Shown: positions 36,375 through 46,004 of the stretch, piece by piece
Layout of the letters: each line of letters begins with the position of its first letter
Position numbering within the stretch: the stretch's first letter is position 1
Assembly: GCF_002744245.1 (NCBI RefSeq)
Contig: NZ_NKHG01000093.1
Coordinates: 1-46,016, forward strand
Source: Bacillus pumilus
Lineage (GTDB): Bacteria; Bacillota; Bacilli; Bacillales; Bacillaceae
DNA: 46,016 nucleotides
Reading direction: 5' to 3'
Program-made: the position numbers and the translations under genes
The notes under the pieces: generated by a model
The model's database searches: none
Told to the model about the DNA's origin: nothing
What the model saw: the letters and a program-made list of their open reading frames with translations, nothing else

Positions 36375-36697
36375 TACATATGATGCTCAAGTGCTTCTTT
36401 TGTAATGCTTGAGTGAGATGCATGCCATTTTACTTTTCCACCGCTAAAGATGAGTGCCTGAGGGCTTTCGTGCTTCACCCCGGTCTTTTCTGCTACATAG
36501 GCTGAAAGCTCTCTTGTGTTTTGAATTTGCAAGAAATAAGTAGGCACGTCTTCATGTGCAGATGCAAATGCTTCAAACTCTTGAAAAGCAGCCTGGCTGA
36601 TAGGACATGTCAAACTGTGCTTAAAAAAGACAAAAGTTCCGTCTTGATTCGTTAGTTGATCAAATTGTTCTTCTGTTTCAATGAGTTGTTTTGACAT
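36374..36697 (-). CDS. brxC: Bacilliredoxin-like monothiol protein BrxC/YtxJ
   Basis: A 107-residue thioredoxin-fold protein with a single active-site Cys31 in SLTCPIS. YtxJ (BrxC) has been linked to bacillithiol redox chemistry, removing bacillithiol from S-bacillithiolated proteins. A good ribosome site AGGAAGGAG precedes the start. It is the last gene of the stress operon ytxG-ytxH-ytxJ. Confidence 0.9.
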   Translation of the reverse strand: MSKQLIETEEQFDQLTNQDGTFVFFKHSLTCPISQAAFQEFEAFASAHEDVPTYFLQIQNTRELSAYVAEKTGVKHESPQALIFSGGKVKWHASHSSITKEALEHHM

Positions 36698-36727
36698 GGT
36701 GTGCTCCTTCCTAAATTGAACAGCAAC

Positions 36728-37198
36728 TTAGCCTTTAGTCGATTGTTCTACTTTTTCTTTGATATCTTTGATGCCGTCTTCAATTTCAGATGTTGCTTCT
36801 TGTGCTCTTACTTTTGCTTCGTCTGCTACATCTGACGCTTCACTCGCAATATTAGCTGTAGCATCTTCTGCTTCACTTTTCACTTGATTAGCTTTTCCAG
36901 CTGCACGCTCTTTTATGTCTTTCACTTTGTCTAAAATCTGGGTTGATTGCTCTGCCACCAGCTGAGACAATTCAGACGTTTTATCTTTTGCAATCGTCAC
37001 ATATTCAGTGCCTTTCTCCTTTGCATCTGTTGTGAGTCGATCTGTTTTTTCTTTTAAAGCATTCGCTTGGGTGTTCAAATCATCGCGAAGCTCTTTCCCT
37101 GACTTCGGTGCTAAAAAGAGTGCTGTTGTTGCACCAATAATGCCACCAATAAGTGTTCCGATCAAAAAGTCTTTGCTATTGATTCCGTCTTTGCTCAT
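36728..37198 (-). CDS. ytxH: General stress protein YtxH
   Basis: 156 residues. The N-terminal YtxH domain contains a glycine-rich membrane helix (FLIGTLIGGIIGATTALFLAPKSGKELRDDL); the rest is a charged, Ala/Lys/Glu-rich helical repeat region resembling LEA/apolipoprotein-like sequence (about 50-150). Molecular function is unknown. The ribosome site is AGGAGG. It is in the sigma-B operon with ytxG and ytxJ. Confidence 0.9.
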   Translation of the reverse strand: MSKDGINSKDFLIGTLIGGIIGATTALFLAPKSGKELRDDLNTQANALKEKTDRLTTDAKEKGTEYVTIAKDKTSELSQLVAEQSTQILDKVKDIKERAAGKANQVKSEAEDATANIASEASDVADEAKVRAQEATSEIEDGIKDIKEKVEQSTKG

Positions 37199-37223
37199 GA
37201 TTCTTCCTCCTATGCGAAATGGT

Positions 37224-37643
37224 TTATTTTTGGTGCTTGCGCTGTTTCCATTTTTTGTAAATTTCTAATGCTGCATTACTCCAGCTTACCACATCCGTGA
37301 CTTTTTCTTGATTTCTTTCAACAGATGAAGAAACTGCACCAGCTGCCTGCTTGATGCTTGTATTAAATTGGTTAATGGAGCCACCAATTCCCTGCACCGC
37401 ATCCACAACTGTGTTGAGTTTTGCCGATTTGTCTTGAATATCTTCTGCAAGCTGATTCGTCTTATGTAGCAACTGTGTTGTCTCTGTGGTGATGCCTTGC
37501 ATCTGTCCTTCAAGACCCTCTAAAGTGGATGCGACATTCTTTAATGTCAGCTGTAAGGATTTTAATGTTTTGGACAAATAGATGACAAGAATGAGGAAAG
37601 CAATTGCGATCAGTGCAACGCTTAAATATAGAATTATAATCAT
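37224..37643 (-). CDS. ytxG: General stress protein YtxG (DUF948)
   Basis: 139 residues with one N-terminal membrane helix ([20 protein letters not shown]) followed by a coiled-coil-like DUF948 region. The start at 37643 follows AAAGGAGG; an upstream 12-residue extension is not supported. First gene of the stress operon, with a sigma-B promoter 35 bases upstream. Function unknown. Confidence 0.88.
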   Translation of the reverse strand: MIIILYLSVALIAIAFLILVIYLSKTLKSLQLTLKNVASTLEGLEGQMQGITTETTQLLHKTNQLAEDIQDKSAKLNTVVDAVQGIGGSINQFNTSIKQAAGAVSSSVERNQEKVTDVVSWSNAALEIYKKWKQRKHQK

Positions 37644-37678
37644 CTGATACCTCCTTTGCTGCGGGCATATTTTATTCA

Positions 37679-37704
37679 TTACCCTCTCGTTGTGTCATTC
37701 AAAC
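37679..37704 (-). promoter_or_regulatory. Sigma-B promoter of ytxGHJ
   Basis: Minus strand: GTTTGA (37704-37699), 14 bases, GGGTAA (37684-37679), close to the sigma-B consensus GTTTAA-N12-15-GGGTAT. Control of this operon by sigma-B is known in B. subtilis. Confidence 0.8.
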
Positions 37705-37831
37705 ATCGCCTAGAATGACCGATTGAATAACAATTCTACACTTATTCGCTAATTCCTGTCCACAGCGAATGAAAAAAAGCAGGAGTTCTTGACACATTTA
37801 GCCCCTTTGTCACATTTTATTCAAAATAAAA

Positions 37832-37872
37832 AAAGTGCTAAAATGTGTTTTATTTTAGCACTTTGTCTTTTT
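37832..37872. terminator. Strong bidirectional terminator murC/ytxG side
   Basis: A perfect 13-bp stem AAAGTGCTAAAAT / ATTTTAGCACTTT with a 7-nt loop and T-runs on both strands. It should end the murC transcript on the minus strand. A second, weaker stem nearer to murC (AAAGTGCCG / CGGCACTTT, 37963-37987) lacks a T-run. Between them, 37905-37960 is noticeably more GC-rich than its surroundings and unexplained. Confidence 0.8.
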
Positions 37873-38001
37873 TTCAGGGTGATAGAAAACCCTTTAAATC
37901 TAGAAAGGACGGGCACCGGCACGCAGACCTGCGGGCGAATACGAGGGTTTGTCTACACGCTGAAAGTGCCGATTGAAACGGCACTTTTACGATCATTACA
38001 T

Positions 38002-39300
38002 TTATACAGCAACTTTCTCATAAGCACGCAGATATTTTTGAATGTCTCCTGCTCCCATAAAGATCAGAATCGCATCCTCGTGTGCTTTCAGCACAGATGT
38101 ATCTTCTTCCTCAATCAATTGAGCTTGCGGGATTTTTTCACGTAAATCTTCAATGCTCAATTTACCAATGTTTTCACGAGCTGAACCGAAGATATCACAA
38201 AGATACACATAGTCCGCTTTCTTTAGGCTGTCAGCGAATTCAGTTAAAAATTGCTGTGTACGTGTGAAGGTATGCGGCTGGAAGACAGCGACAATATCAC
38301 GGTCTGGATATTTTTGACGAGCTGCCTCAATTGTTACTTCAATTTCAGTTGGGTGATGCGCATAATCATCAATTAAGACCTGCTCTCCGACTACTTTTTC
38401 ATTAAAGCGTCTTTTTACACCGCCAAATGTCGTTAAGGCCCCTTTGATCAGGTCTACATCAATGGCTTCATAATGACATAATGCAATCACTGCTAACGAG
38501 TTGAGGACATTATGATTTCCGTATGCAGGAATGTAGAAGGTATCATAAAACGTATTGCGCACAAATACATCAAATGTGGTGCCTTCTGTATTTTTCACAA
38601 CATTTCGAGCCTGGAAATCATTTTCCTCATTGAATCCGTAGTACACAACAGGCACTTTCGCTTGAATCTTGAGCAAATGCTCATCGTCTCCGCAAGCGAT
38701 AATGGCTTTTTTCACTTGAAGCGCCATGTGTTGAAACGCATCAAATACGTCATCAATGTCCGAGAAATAATCAGGGTGATCAAAATCAATATTGGTCATG
38801 ATTGTGTAATCTGGATGGTAACTAAGAAAATGTCTGCGGTATTCGCATGCTTCAAAAACAAAATACTCGCTGTTTTCTTTTCCCATTCCAGATCCATCAC
38901 CGATTAAGTACGAAGTAGGCTTTGCTGATTGCATCACATGTGCAAGCAGTCCTGTTGTGGATGTTTTGCCATGAGCACCAGTAATCGCAACGTTTGTGAA
39001 TGAATCCATGTATTCTCCAAGGAATTTGTGGTAACGAATCACAGGAATCCCTTCGGAAAGGGCACGTTCAATCTCAGGGTGTGTATCAGGAAATGCATTT
39101 CCTGCAATGACCGTCATCCCTGGCTGAATATTTTCTGGGTCAAATGGAAGAATTTTAATGTTTCGTTCTTCTAATGCTTTTTGTGTAAAGATATGTTTTT
39201 CGATATCCGATCCTTGGACAGTATACCCAGTATCATGAAGAATTTGGGCCAGTGGACTCATACCTGTCCCTTTTATTCCAACAAAATGATAAACAGTCAT
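38002..39300 (-). CDS. murC: UDP-N-acetylmuramate--L-alanine ligase
   Basis: A 432-residue cytosolic Mur ligase adding the first L-Ala to UDP-MurNAc in peptidoglycan synthesis. The N-terminal Rossmann domain begins [18 protein letters not shown]; the ATP-binding P-loop is [13 protein letters not shown] near 108-120; the Mur ligase C-domain contains [10 protein letters not shown] and FQPHTFTRT. The ribosome site is GGAGG. It lies downstream of sftA on the same strand with a 300-base gap. Confidence 0.97.
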   Translation of the reverse strand: MTVYHFVGIKGTGMSPLAQILHDTGYTVQGSDIEKHIFTQKALEERNIKILPFDPENIQPGMTVIAGNAFPDTHPEIERALSEGIPVIRYHKFLGEYMDSFTNVAITGAHGKTSTTGLLAHVMQSAKPTSYLIGDGSGMGKENSEYFVFEACEYRRHFLSYHPDYTIMTNIDFDHPDYFSDIDDVFDAFQHMALQVKKAIIACGDDEHLLKIQAKVPVVYYGFNEENDFQARNVVKNTEGTTFDVFVRNTFYDTFYIPAYGNHNVLNSLAVIALCHYEAIDVDLIKGALTTFGGVKRRFNEKVVGEQVLIDDYAHHPTEIEVTIEAARQKYPDRDIVAVFQPHTFTRTQQFLTEFADSLKKADYVYLCDIFGSARENIGKLSIEDLREKIPQAQLIEEEDTSVLKAHEDAILIFMGAGDIQKYLRAYEKVAV

Positions 39301-39599
39301 AATTGTACCTCCAACAAACGTCTATCTGACTTACAGTATATGACGCTCATTTCAATTTGCAACTTGTGATTTTCGTTTCTAGCTGATCACAGTTCGCAGC
39401 TCCAAATAAAAATTTTTCCGATCTTCCTATTCTAATCAATATTAACTATGATTAGTATCCGACAACTTTCCCATTTCTAACACCTACTTTCGCTCATTTT
39501 ACATGAAAAGCGTTCAAGCAGGCATACAAAAAGCGTCCAATTAAAAATTGCACCTACGTGCTATCATACCATGTTTATCAAAAAAATGAAGTGGTTTGT
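39301..39599. other. sftA-murC intergenic region
   Basis: About 300 bases, AT-rich, no gene and no convincing terminator after sftA. It probably contains the murC promoter (a TATGAT element lies near 39560-39566 on the minus strand). Confidence 0.4.
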
Positions 39600-42335
39600 T
39601 TAGATCAATTGTTCTAAATCACTCAGTGTCATGAGGACTTCTCTTGGCTTACTGCCTTTCGCACCAGAGATCATTCCTTCACGTTCCATCATGTCAATCA
39701 ATCTCGCTGCACGATTGTAGCCAATTCTAAACCTTCTTTGCAAACTTGATGTACTTGCACTATTTTGCTCGATTGCAAACCGGCAGGCATCCATAAACAA
39801 TTCGTCTTCGTCTGTAATCGCAGAGCCTTGGAGCATCAATTCCTCCTGTTCGAAAAGGAACACAGGCTTGCGCTGTTTTCTCACATGGGCCACCACTTGA
39901 TCAATCTCGCGGTCTGATACAAAGTTCCCTTGCAGCCTTGTCGGCTTTCCGGAACCATTTTCTAAAAAGAGCATGTCTCCTTTTCCGAGAAGCTTTTCTG
40001 CACCTGCCATGTCAATAATGGTTCTTGAATCCACTTGACTTGAGACTGAGAACGCAATTCTTGTTGGGATGTTGGCTTTAATGAGACCTGTGATGACATC
40101 AACAGATGGCCTTTGCGTTGCAATCAGTAAATGAATGCCGCATGCTCTTGCTTTTTGTGCAATCCGGCAAATACTTTCTTCGACTTCATTTGGTGCGACC
40201 ATCATTAAATCCGCAAGCTCATCGATGACAACGACAAGATACGGAAGTTTTTCACCCATTTGCTTTTCTTTCACAAGCTCATTGAATCGTTTAATTTCTC
40301 TCACACCGGAATGAGCAAACAGCTCATAGCGTCTTTCCATTTCATCTACTACCCATTTCAGGGCAGCTGTCGCTGTCTTGGCATCGGTAATGACAGGACT
40401 CACGAGATGTGGAATGTGATTATACGGCGCTAGTTCGACCATTTTAGGGTCGATTAAGAGCATTTTCACTTCATCTGGTGAGGCTTTAAACATCAAGCTC
40501 ACAAGAATGGTATTAATGCAGACACTTTTTCCTGATCCTGTTGCTCCGGCAATTAAGCCGTGCGGCATTTTTTGCAAATCAACCACGACGGGCTGACCTG
40601 AAATATCTAATCCTAGTGCTGCCGTTAAAGGAGATGGATTGTCTCTAAATGCACTGCTTCTGATCATTTCTCTTAAGAAGACCATTTTGCTGTGCAGATT
40701 CGGCACTTCAATTCCGATCGTGTTCTTTCCTGGGATTGGTGCTTCGATTCGAATATCCTTTGCGGACAAACTGAGTTTAATATCATCTGATAGGTTCGTG
40801 ATTTTGTTTACTTTCACGCCTGGTTCAGGATGTACTTCAAATCTTGTGACAGAAGGGCCCTGTGTGACATGGACCACGCTTGCTCTTACATTAAAATTCT
40901 TAAGCGTTGCATTGAGCAGCTCTGCCCGCTCATTCACCCATGTCCCGTCTTCTTCTTTTTGAGCTGGCGGTACGTCTAGAAGGGCTAAGCTTGGAAAAAC
41001 ATATCCTTGTGCACCTGACGTTTTCTTTTGCCCTTGCACGCGCTGGTCACTTTTTAACATCATGACGTTAAAAGGAACTGTTGAGGTTTGACCGCTTGAG
41101 CGCTTCGGCTGCGGTGATGTCTCTTTTGGTTCCTCCCGCTTTACTTCATGCGTTTGTTCCTGCTGTTTTGATTGATCCATGGCGATTTCTGCTGGTCCGG
41201 AGGCGGTTAGTTCATCTGTTACTGGTTCTACTTGCATGACTTGATCATCTATGACCTCATCTTCTACCATAGATTGACCACCCTGCTGATCATGTATGAT
41301 AGCTGGCTCAGCTTCTTCAGATTCTGCTGCGGGCACTTCTTCTTGTCTTTCTTCTATCGAAGCGGCCTCTGGTTCCTCCATAGCATCCGTTGTGATATCT
41401 TCTGTCAGCGCCACTTCTTCTGCTGGGCTGTCTACTTCCATTTCAATCGCTGATGGTGAATGTTTGACTGTTTCATCAATTGTACATGCTTCTATTTCCT
41501 CAGCATAATCTTTCAGCGGCTCGTCTCTTTCTTGTTGTTCGTCAAAGACTACCGGCTCAGGCGCTACTGGCTGATCTTCATATACATGTTCTTGCTGCTT
41601 ATGTAAGACAGCTTCTTGATGATCTTCAGACTGCGACAAAGCTTGATCCTTTTCCTCTGCTTTGGTAAAAGGCTCATCATTTAAGCGCTCCATCGTCGTC
41701 TGAACGTGATCCTGATAGGCGAGTTCCTCTTGCAATGTAAGAGGCGTCGTGACTGTTTGTCTATCTGCTTCCTCTTCTGCAGAAGCAGAAGCAGTTTCTT
41801 CCATGCGAGTTTCTTTCCGTATAGACGGGATGTTCATTTGCTGTCTCACATTCCGTTCACGTTCTGCCTCTTCTGATAACAGTGTGACACGCTGTGCAGT
41901 TTCTTCTGCTGCTTTCATTTGAACAGAGGGTGCTTCTTCTCTGACTTCTGTGCGTTTTGGCCGCATATCCTGGTGGTAGCCATAAATCGGTGAAGGGATT
42001 TGCTCTGTTTTGAATGGCTTTTTATTCATATCAGGCTGCAACGTTTGTTTTGGCTGATGCGTCGTCTGCTTTGCCTTTGGCTGGCTTGGTCGCGCGCGCC
42101 TTCTTCCCTGCTGCTTTACTCCGTCATGCGTTGGTTCATCTGGAACAAGAGGAAAGCGGAAGTTGCCTTTCGGATATTCATAATAGACTTTCGTATCTTC
42201 AATTTTTTTATATTCTTTATTCTGTTCAAAAGTGGACTGCTTTGGCGCAGCCGGACCTTCTTCAGGTCTCTCAGCTTTTTCTTCTTTCTTTTCTTCTCCT
42301 AAAAATACACTGAAAAATTTATCTAACCAACTCAT
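39600..42335 (-). CDS. sftA: DNA translocase SftA (FtsK/SpoIIIE family, soluble)
   Basis: A 911-residue ATP-driven DNA pump that clears chromosomal DNA from the closing division septum. There are no N-terminal membrane helices, unlike SpoIIIE. Residues about 20-430 are a long acidic Glu/Gln-rich disordered linker. The motor includes Walker A AGATGSGKSV near 595 and Walker B VVVIDELADLM. The C-terminal gamma winged helix (SLQRRFRIGYNRAARLIDMM) reads oriented DNA signals. ATG 42335 gives MSWLDKFF as in B. subtilis; ATG 42338 is adjacent and equally possible. Confidence 0.95.
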   Translation of the reverse strand: MSWLDKFFSVFLGEEKKEEKAERPEEGPAAPKQSTFEQNKEYKKIEDTKVYYEYPKGNFRFPLVPDEPTHDGVKQQGRRRARPSQPKAKQTTHQPKQTLQPDMNKKPFKTEQIPSPIYGYHQDMRPKRTEVREEAPSVQMKAAEETAQRVTLLSEEAERERNVRQQMNIPSIRKETRMEETASASAEEEADRQTVTTPLTLQEELAYQDHVQTTMERLNDEPFTKAEEKDQALSQSEDHQEAVLHKQQEHVYEDQPVAPEPVVFDEQQERDEPLKDYAEEIEACTIDETVKHSPSAIEMEVDSPAEEVALTEDITTDAMEEPEAASIEERQEEVPAAESEEAEPAIIHDQQGGQSMVEDEVIDDQVMQVEPVTDELTASGPAEIAMDQSKQQEQTHEVKREEPKETSPQPKRSSGQTSTVPFNVMMLKSDQRVQGQKKTSGAQGYVFPSLALLDVPPAQKEEDGTWVNERAELLNATLKNFNVRASVVHVTQGPSVTRFEVHPEPGVKVNKITNLSDDIKLSLSAKDIRIEAPIPGKNTIGIEVPNLHSKMVFLREMIRSSAFRDNPSPLTAALGLDISGQPVVVDLQKMPHGLIAGATGSGKSVCINTILVSLMFKASPDEVKMLLIDPKMVELAPYNHIPHLVSPVITDAKTATAALKWVVDEMERRYELFAHSGVREIKRFNELVKEKQMGEKLPYLVVVIDELADLMMVAPNEVEESICRIAQKARACGIHLLIATQRPSVDVITGLIKANIPTRIAFSVSSQVDSRTIIDMAGAEKLLGKGDMLFLENGSGKPTRLQGNFVSDREIDQVVAHVRKQRKPVFLFEQEELMLQGSAITDEDELFMDACRFAIEQNSASTSSLQRRFRIGYNRAARLIDMMEREGMISGAKGSKPREVLMTLSDLEQLI

Positions 42336-42451
42336 CATTTATCACTCACTTTAACTCCCCTTACGTTTTCTTGGGCGATTTTTAGTATACCATTGCTTTT
42401 TCATGCAGAAAAGCGAGAAAAGTGCCGCTCTTTGCTGTTCGTTCAGTATGT

Positions 42452-42491
42452 AGATGAAAAAAAGTCACTAAGTACGTACTTAGTGACTTTT
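42452..42491 (-). terminator. Terminator of the ytpPQR operon (32-bp perfect palindrome)
   Basis: 42460-42491 is a perfect 32-bp palindrome (half AAAAGTCACTAAGTAC), followed by T-rich sequence on the minus strand 43 bases after the ytpR stop. In RNA it would fold with a small loop from the central TACGTA. Confidence 0.8.
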
Positions 42492-42534
42492 GGTATAACA
42501 CATTCTTCGCTCATATATGCCCGTTTATGGGAGG

Positions 42535-43140
42535 TTAGCCTTCAAAGGGTTCGCCAGCTTGGTGGCTGCCTTCTAGAACAAGAATTCCTTTTTCAGCAGG
42601 TGCATCTGGGAGATCTAATTCTTTTGCTGAACAAATCATTCCGCTTGATGGTACACCTCTCAGTTCAGCATCTTTGATGATCAAACCGCTTGGCATCACT
42701 GCACCGACCTTGGCAACAACGACATATTGACCTTGATCAACGTTTGGTGCACCGCACACGATTTGTAATGTTTCTTCGCCAACATCTACTTGGCAAATGT
42801 TTAATTTATCCGCATTCGGATGCTTTTCCTTTTCCTTCACATAGCCGACAACAAACTTTGGTGATAGATCGACAGTTAATGTTTCACTGACACCGTTGCG
42901 GTTTAGAATTTCATTAATATCTTGAACAAGCGTTTCAGAAAGCGGTACAGAACCGTTTTCTTCAATTTTCATGTAAGTAGATGCATTGAAGATATTAAAG
43001 CCTGTTGTTTCTTTTGTTTCTTGATTGAAGATTCTTACGACATCTCCAAACGTCTCATGACCTACTTCTTCTCTAGTCACATCTTTCAATGAAATAAGGA
43101 GTGTGTCGCCTACACCTTCTGCATTATAAAAAACGTTCAT
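42535..43140 (-). CDS. ytpR: tRNA-binding-domain protein YtpR
   Basis: 201 residues. The C-terminal half (about 90-195) is an OB-fold tRNA-binding domain like that at the N-terminus of the phenylalanyl-tRNA synthetase beta chain and CsaA/Trbp111 ([38 protein letters not shown]). The N-terminal part is a DUF4479-type segment. Substrate and cellular role are not established. Last gene of the operon. Confidence 0.9.
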   Translation of the reverse strand: MNVFYNAEGVGDTLLISLKDVTREEVGHETFGDVVRIFNQETKETTGFNIFNASTYMKIEENGSVPLSETLVQDINEILNRNGVSETLTVDLSPKFVVGYVKEKEKHPNADKLNICQVDVGEETLQIVCGAPNVDQGQYVVVAKVGAVMPSGLIIKDAELRGVPSSGMICSAKELDLPDAPAEKGILVLEGSHQAGEPFEG

Positions 43141-43156
43141 TGGTCAAAATTCCCTT

Positions 43157-43969
43157 CTACTGCTGTTTTGGTCTGCTTTTTGCAAGAATAAAGATCGGTT
43201 CAAGCTTGCCATCGTCATATAAAAATGACAATGCGGTAATTGGGACTGTGCCGCTGGCGAAGAAGCTCATCGACATTTGCCCTAAAATATCATAGCCAGA
43301 TTCATTGCGAACATCTGCAATGATGAATACATCTTGATGCGGAACAGAAATCGCCATCTGTCCCTCTATTTTTTGCGCATATTCTTGTAAAATCGATTCA
43401 TTTAAAAGTCTGCTTGCATCATACCCGTCATTCGCACGGAAGAAATAAAAACGATTGCCCGCGACTTCATCCATTTTCACCACGGTTTCCAGTGAGCGGA
43501 CGTTAAAGCTTGCGGTTTCCCTGATTCGCTCTTTTGTCCAGTTTTCCTTTTGCAGCATCTTCTCATCAATTAATCTGTAGGTGCTTCCAAGGTCAAGTGC
43601 ATAGTAGATTCTTGTTTCAGCTGTATGCTCATCAAAAACGAGCGGAATCTCATCACTTGATGTCTCTGGAAAAGAGGTCGAACGAATCACCGGATAAATC
43701 TGCTTTTCTTTGCCTGAGATGTGCTGCGCTTCGCCTTTCATTGCGCTTAGCGCCTCTTTCACATAATAAACGATCTCATCCAGTGTTTCATCAGGCTTTA
43801 CTTCCCACTTCGCAATAATCGGCGGAAGCTCAAGCGTGATGCCTTTACCTGTCTGTTTGTCTTCAATACGAAGCGTATCTTTTTCCCGGTCAAACTGGTG
43901 TGACCAGCTGTCATTGACTAGACGGCTTTTCAATTGATTGGCAAGCTGTCTTGATGTGATTTTTGCCAT
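43157..43969 (-). CDS. ytpQ: DUF1444 protein YtpQ
   Basis: 270 residues, a soluble conserved Bacillales protein of unknown function in the DUF1444 family (starts [17 protein letters not shown]; contains [16 protein letters not shown] and [17 protein letters not shown]). The ribosome site GAAAGGAGAG is good. It lies 20 bases after ytpP and 16 before ytpR, so the three are one transcript. No catalytic motif is evident. Confidence 0.9.
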   Translation of the reverse strand: MAKITSRQLANQLKSRLVNDSWSHQFDREKDTLRIEDKQTGKGITLELPPIIAKWEVKPDETLDEIVYYVKEALSAMKGEAQHISGKEKQIYPVIRSTSFPETSSDEIPLVFDEHTAETRIYYALDLGSTYRLIDEKMLQKENWTKERIRETASFNVRSLETVVKMDEVAGNRFYFFRANDGYDASRLLNESILQEYAQKIEGQMAISVPHQDVFIIADVRNESGYDILGQMSMSFFASGTVPITALSFLYDDGKLEPIFILAKSRPKQQ

Positions 43970-43988
43970 TGTTAAGACTCTCCTTTCG

Positions 43989-44309
43989 TTACTTAGAAAG
44001 AGAATCTGTTAAAAATGCTTCAATCTCTTCCTTTGTCTTACGATCTTTGCTGACAAAACGGTTGATCTCTTGTCCGTTTTTAAAGACTAAAAAGCTTGGA
44101 ATTCCGTAAATTTCCCACTCTGCACAAGTATCAATGAACTGATCTCTATCGACATAGAAATATTCAAATTCTGGGTAGTTTGCTTCAAGCTCTGGCAAGA
44201 ACGGTTCAATAAATGTGCAGTCTGGGCACCAGTCAGCTGAAAATAGTAATACCGTTAAGTCTTCTTGAATCACTTTTTTTAATTCTTCGTTTGATTCAAT
44301 TTTTTTCAT
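43989..44309 (-). CDS. ytpP: Thioredoxin-like protein YtpP
   Basis: 106 residues with the thioredoxin fold and redox motif WCPDC (27-31) in FSADWCPDC, plus the cis-Pro loop in [16 protein letters not shown]. Likely a cytosolic dithiol reductase or redox partner with unknown client. The start follows GGAGG and overlaps the end of the upstream PfoR-like gene by 14 bases. Confidence 0.92.
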   Translation of the reverse strand: MKKIESNEELKKVIQEDLTVLLFSADWCPDCTFIEPFLPELEANYPEFEYFYVDRDQFIDTCAEWEIYGIPSFLVFKNGQEINRFVSKDRKTKEEIEAFLTDSLSK

Positions 44310-45324
44310 GTTTGATTCCTCCAGTTTGTATGGTTAAATCTCCGAATTGTATATAGCCTTTCTTTCTCATCCATTCTGATACTACCAAACTAATTACTGC
44401 TGGGCCAACGATATGCAAGAGAGCAATCGCGAGTAAAACAGATGGATGAAACCCCATGACTGTCAGTGTCATGAGCTGTCCGACAAAACCGCTCGTTCCC
44501 ATACCCGCACCTGCCGCATTATTGACCATCCCAAAGCCGATAATACCGATTGGCGCAAGAATGAGCCCTGCAATTGTCGGTGGAATGAGGATGAGGGGAT
44601 TTTTCACAATGTTCGGCAGCTGTAGTTTTGACGTCCCAATGCCAACAGCAGCAAGACCGCCAAAGCGATTTTCTCTAAATCCTGCGGCGGCAAAGCCGAC
44701 CATTTGGGCGCAGCAGCCAATCGTTGCAGCACCTGCGGCTGTCCCGCTTAAATCAAGCATCAGGGCAAGCGCAGCACTTGAGATCGGTGAGCTAAGAGCA
44801 AGTCCCACAATGGTCGCCACCAGCATGCCCATAATCAGCGGGCTTTGGTCTGTTCCCCACATAATGAGCCTGCCTAATCCTGTCATCATCGACTCAATCC
44901 CTGGTCCAACCAAAGCGGCAGTAAGAAAGCCAGTGATAATGGTCACAAGAGGCGTTAAGATAATGTCAATTCTTGTCTCACCACTGACAAGTTTGCCTAA
45001 TTCTACACCAATTAAAGCAGCCACAAAGCTTCCAGCAGGTCCTCCGAGTTCTGCTCCTGCGGCACCTGAAACAACACTCGCAAAAATGATCAGAGGAGAC
45101 GCATTCAAGCGATAAGCAACTGCTACACCAATCGCTGGTCCCATAAGCCCCATGGCGAGTGTCCCCATTTTGATCATGAGCGGAAGTGATAACAGGCCGC
45201 CTGCCGTTTTTAAAATAAGCCCTACCACTAATGTAGCAAATAGACCTAAAGCCATATAAGAAAGTGCCTCAATGAAATACACCTTTGGCGAAAGGGAAAT
45301 GCCCTTTCTTTTTAAATAAGTCAT
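44296..45324 (-). CDS. PfoR-like PTS_EIIC-type membrane protein
   Basis: A 342-residue very hydrophobic protein with about nine helices and many Gly/Ala-rich segments ([37 protein letters not shown]). It belongs to the PTS EIIC-like family that includes the perfringolysin regulator PfoR; there are no EIIA/EIIB domains or neighbours, so sugar phosphotransfer is doubtful. The start at 45324 (ribosome site AGGAAG) is preferred over TTG 45327. It heads the ytpPQR transcript and overlaps ytpP. I would have expected ytoP next to ytpP. Confidence 0.8.
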   Translation of the reverse strand: MTYLKRKGISLSPKVYFIEALSYMALGLFATLVVGLILKTAGGLLSLPLMIKMGTLAMGLMGPAIGVAVAYRLNASPLIIFASVVSGAAGAELGGPAGSFVAALIGVELGKLVSGETRIDIILTPLVTIITGFLTAALVGPGIESMMTGLGRLIMWGTDQSPLIMGMLVATIVGLALSSPISSAALALMLDLSGTAAGAATIGCCAQMVGFAAAGFRENRFGGLAAVGIGTSKLQLPNIVKNPLILIPPTIAGLILAPIGIIGFGMVNNAAGAGMGTSGFVGQLMTLTVMGFHPSVLLAIALLHIVGPAVISLVVSEWMRKKGYIQFGDLTIQTGGIKHEKN

Positions 45325-45524
45325 CAACGTCGTCTTCCTGCTTTCTCATAGGAAAGACGAAGAGGCCTGTCCTTCCCATTATATGTAGTATTCTTTCGAT
45401 GAAAAATAGTCTCTACCATGAATATCATAATCATATTTTTTTTGCTTTATCAAGCACTTCTTGTGTAACATGAAAAGAAACAGGGCAAACCTTTACTAAG
45501 TTTGTGCAAAAGGAGGAGATCGTT

Positions 45525-45971
45525 ATGCAATTAACCGTCTATTTAGCTGGAGAAATTCATAGCCAGTGGCGTGATGAAATCAAGGAGAAAAGCCAATCTT
45601 TGAAATTACCTGTGACATTCGTTGGCCCAATGGAGAATCATGGCCGCTCAGACAACATCGGTGAAGACATTTTAGGGGAGCAGCCGAATGCCATTTTGAA
45701 AGACGATGCCGCTTCTGATTTGAACAATTTCCGTACCGAAATTTTATTAAATAAAGCAGATGTCGTCATTGCCCGATTTGGCGAGAAATATAAACAGTGG
45801 AACACTGCAATGGATGCTTCTTCTGCCATCGCCAAAGGGAAACCTCTTATTTTAATTCGTCCAAAGGAATTACATCATCCATTAAAGGAACTATCAAACA
45901 AAGCGAATATCACTGTGGAAACAGTGAATCAAGCGATCAAGGCGTTATCTTACGTATTTGAACAGAAATAA
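45525..45971 (+). CDS. ytoQ: YtoQ-family protein
   Basis: 148 residues with a nucleoside 2-deoxyribosyltransferase-like fold (MQLTVYLAGEIHSQWRDEI, then RTEILLNKADVVIARFGEKY KQWNTAMDAS, written here with a break). Catalytic function is not demonstrated for this family. ATG at 45525 lies behind AAAAGGAGGAG; a 7-residue in-frame extension contains that ribosome site and is rejected. It is divergent from the PfoR-like gene. Confidence 0.88.
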   Translation: MQLTVYLAGEIHSQWRDEIKEKSQSLKLPVTFVGPMENHGRSDNIGEDILGEQPNAILKDDAASDLNNFRTEILLNKADVVIARFGEKYKQWNTAMDASSAIAKGKPLILIRPKELHHPLKELSNKANITVETVNQAIKALSYVFEQK

Positions 45972-45977
45972 GGAAGA

Positions 45978-46004
45978 AGGCTGCCCTTATTCAATAGGCA
46001 GCCT
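45978..46004 (+). terminator. Terminator-like hairpin after ytoQ
   Basis: AGGCTGCC pairs with GGCAGCCT over an 11-nt loop, 6 bases after the ytoQ stop. No T-run is visible within the last 12 bases of the window. Confidence 0.6.

Noticed and set aside
41232-41668. Open frames on the + strand opposite sftA
   Set aside because: They are shadows of the Glu/Gln-rich linker of SftA, whose repetitive codons keep the opposite strand open.
44456-45115. 219-codon + strand frame opposite the PfoR-like gene
   Set aside because: It is antisense to Gly/Ala/Leu-rich membrane-protein codons and lacks a ribosome site and any recognisable domain.
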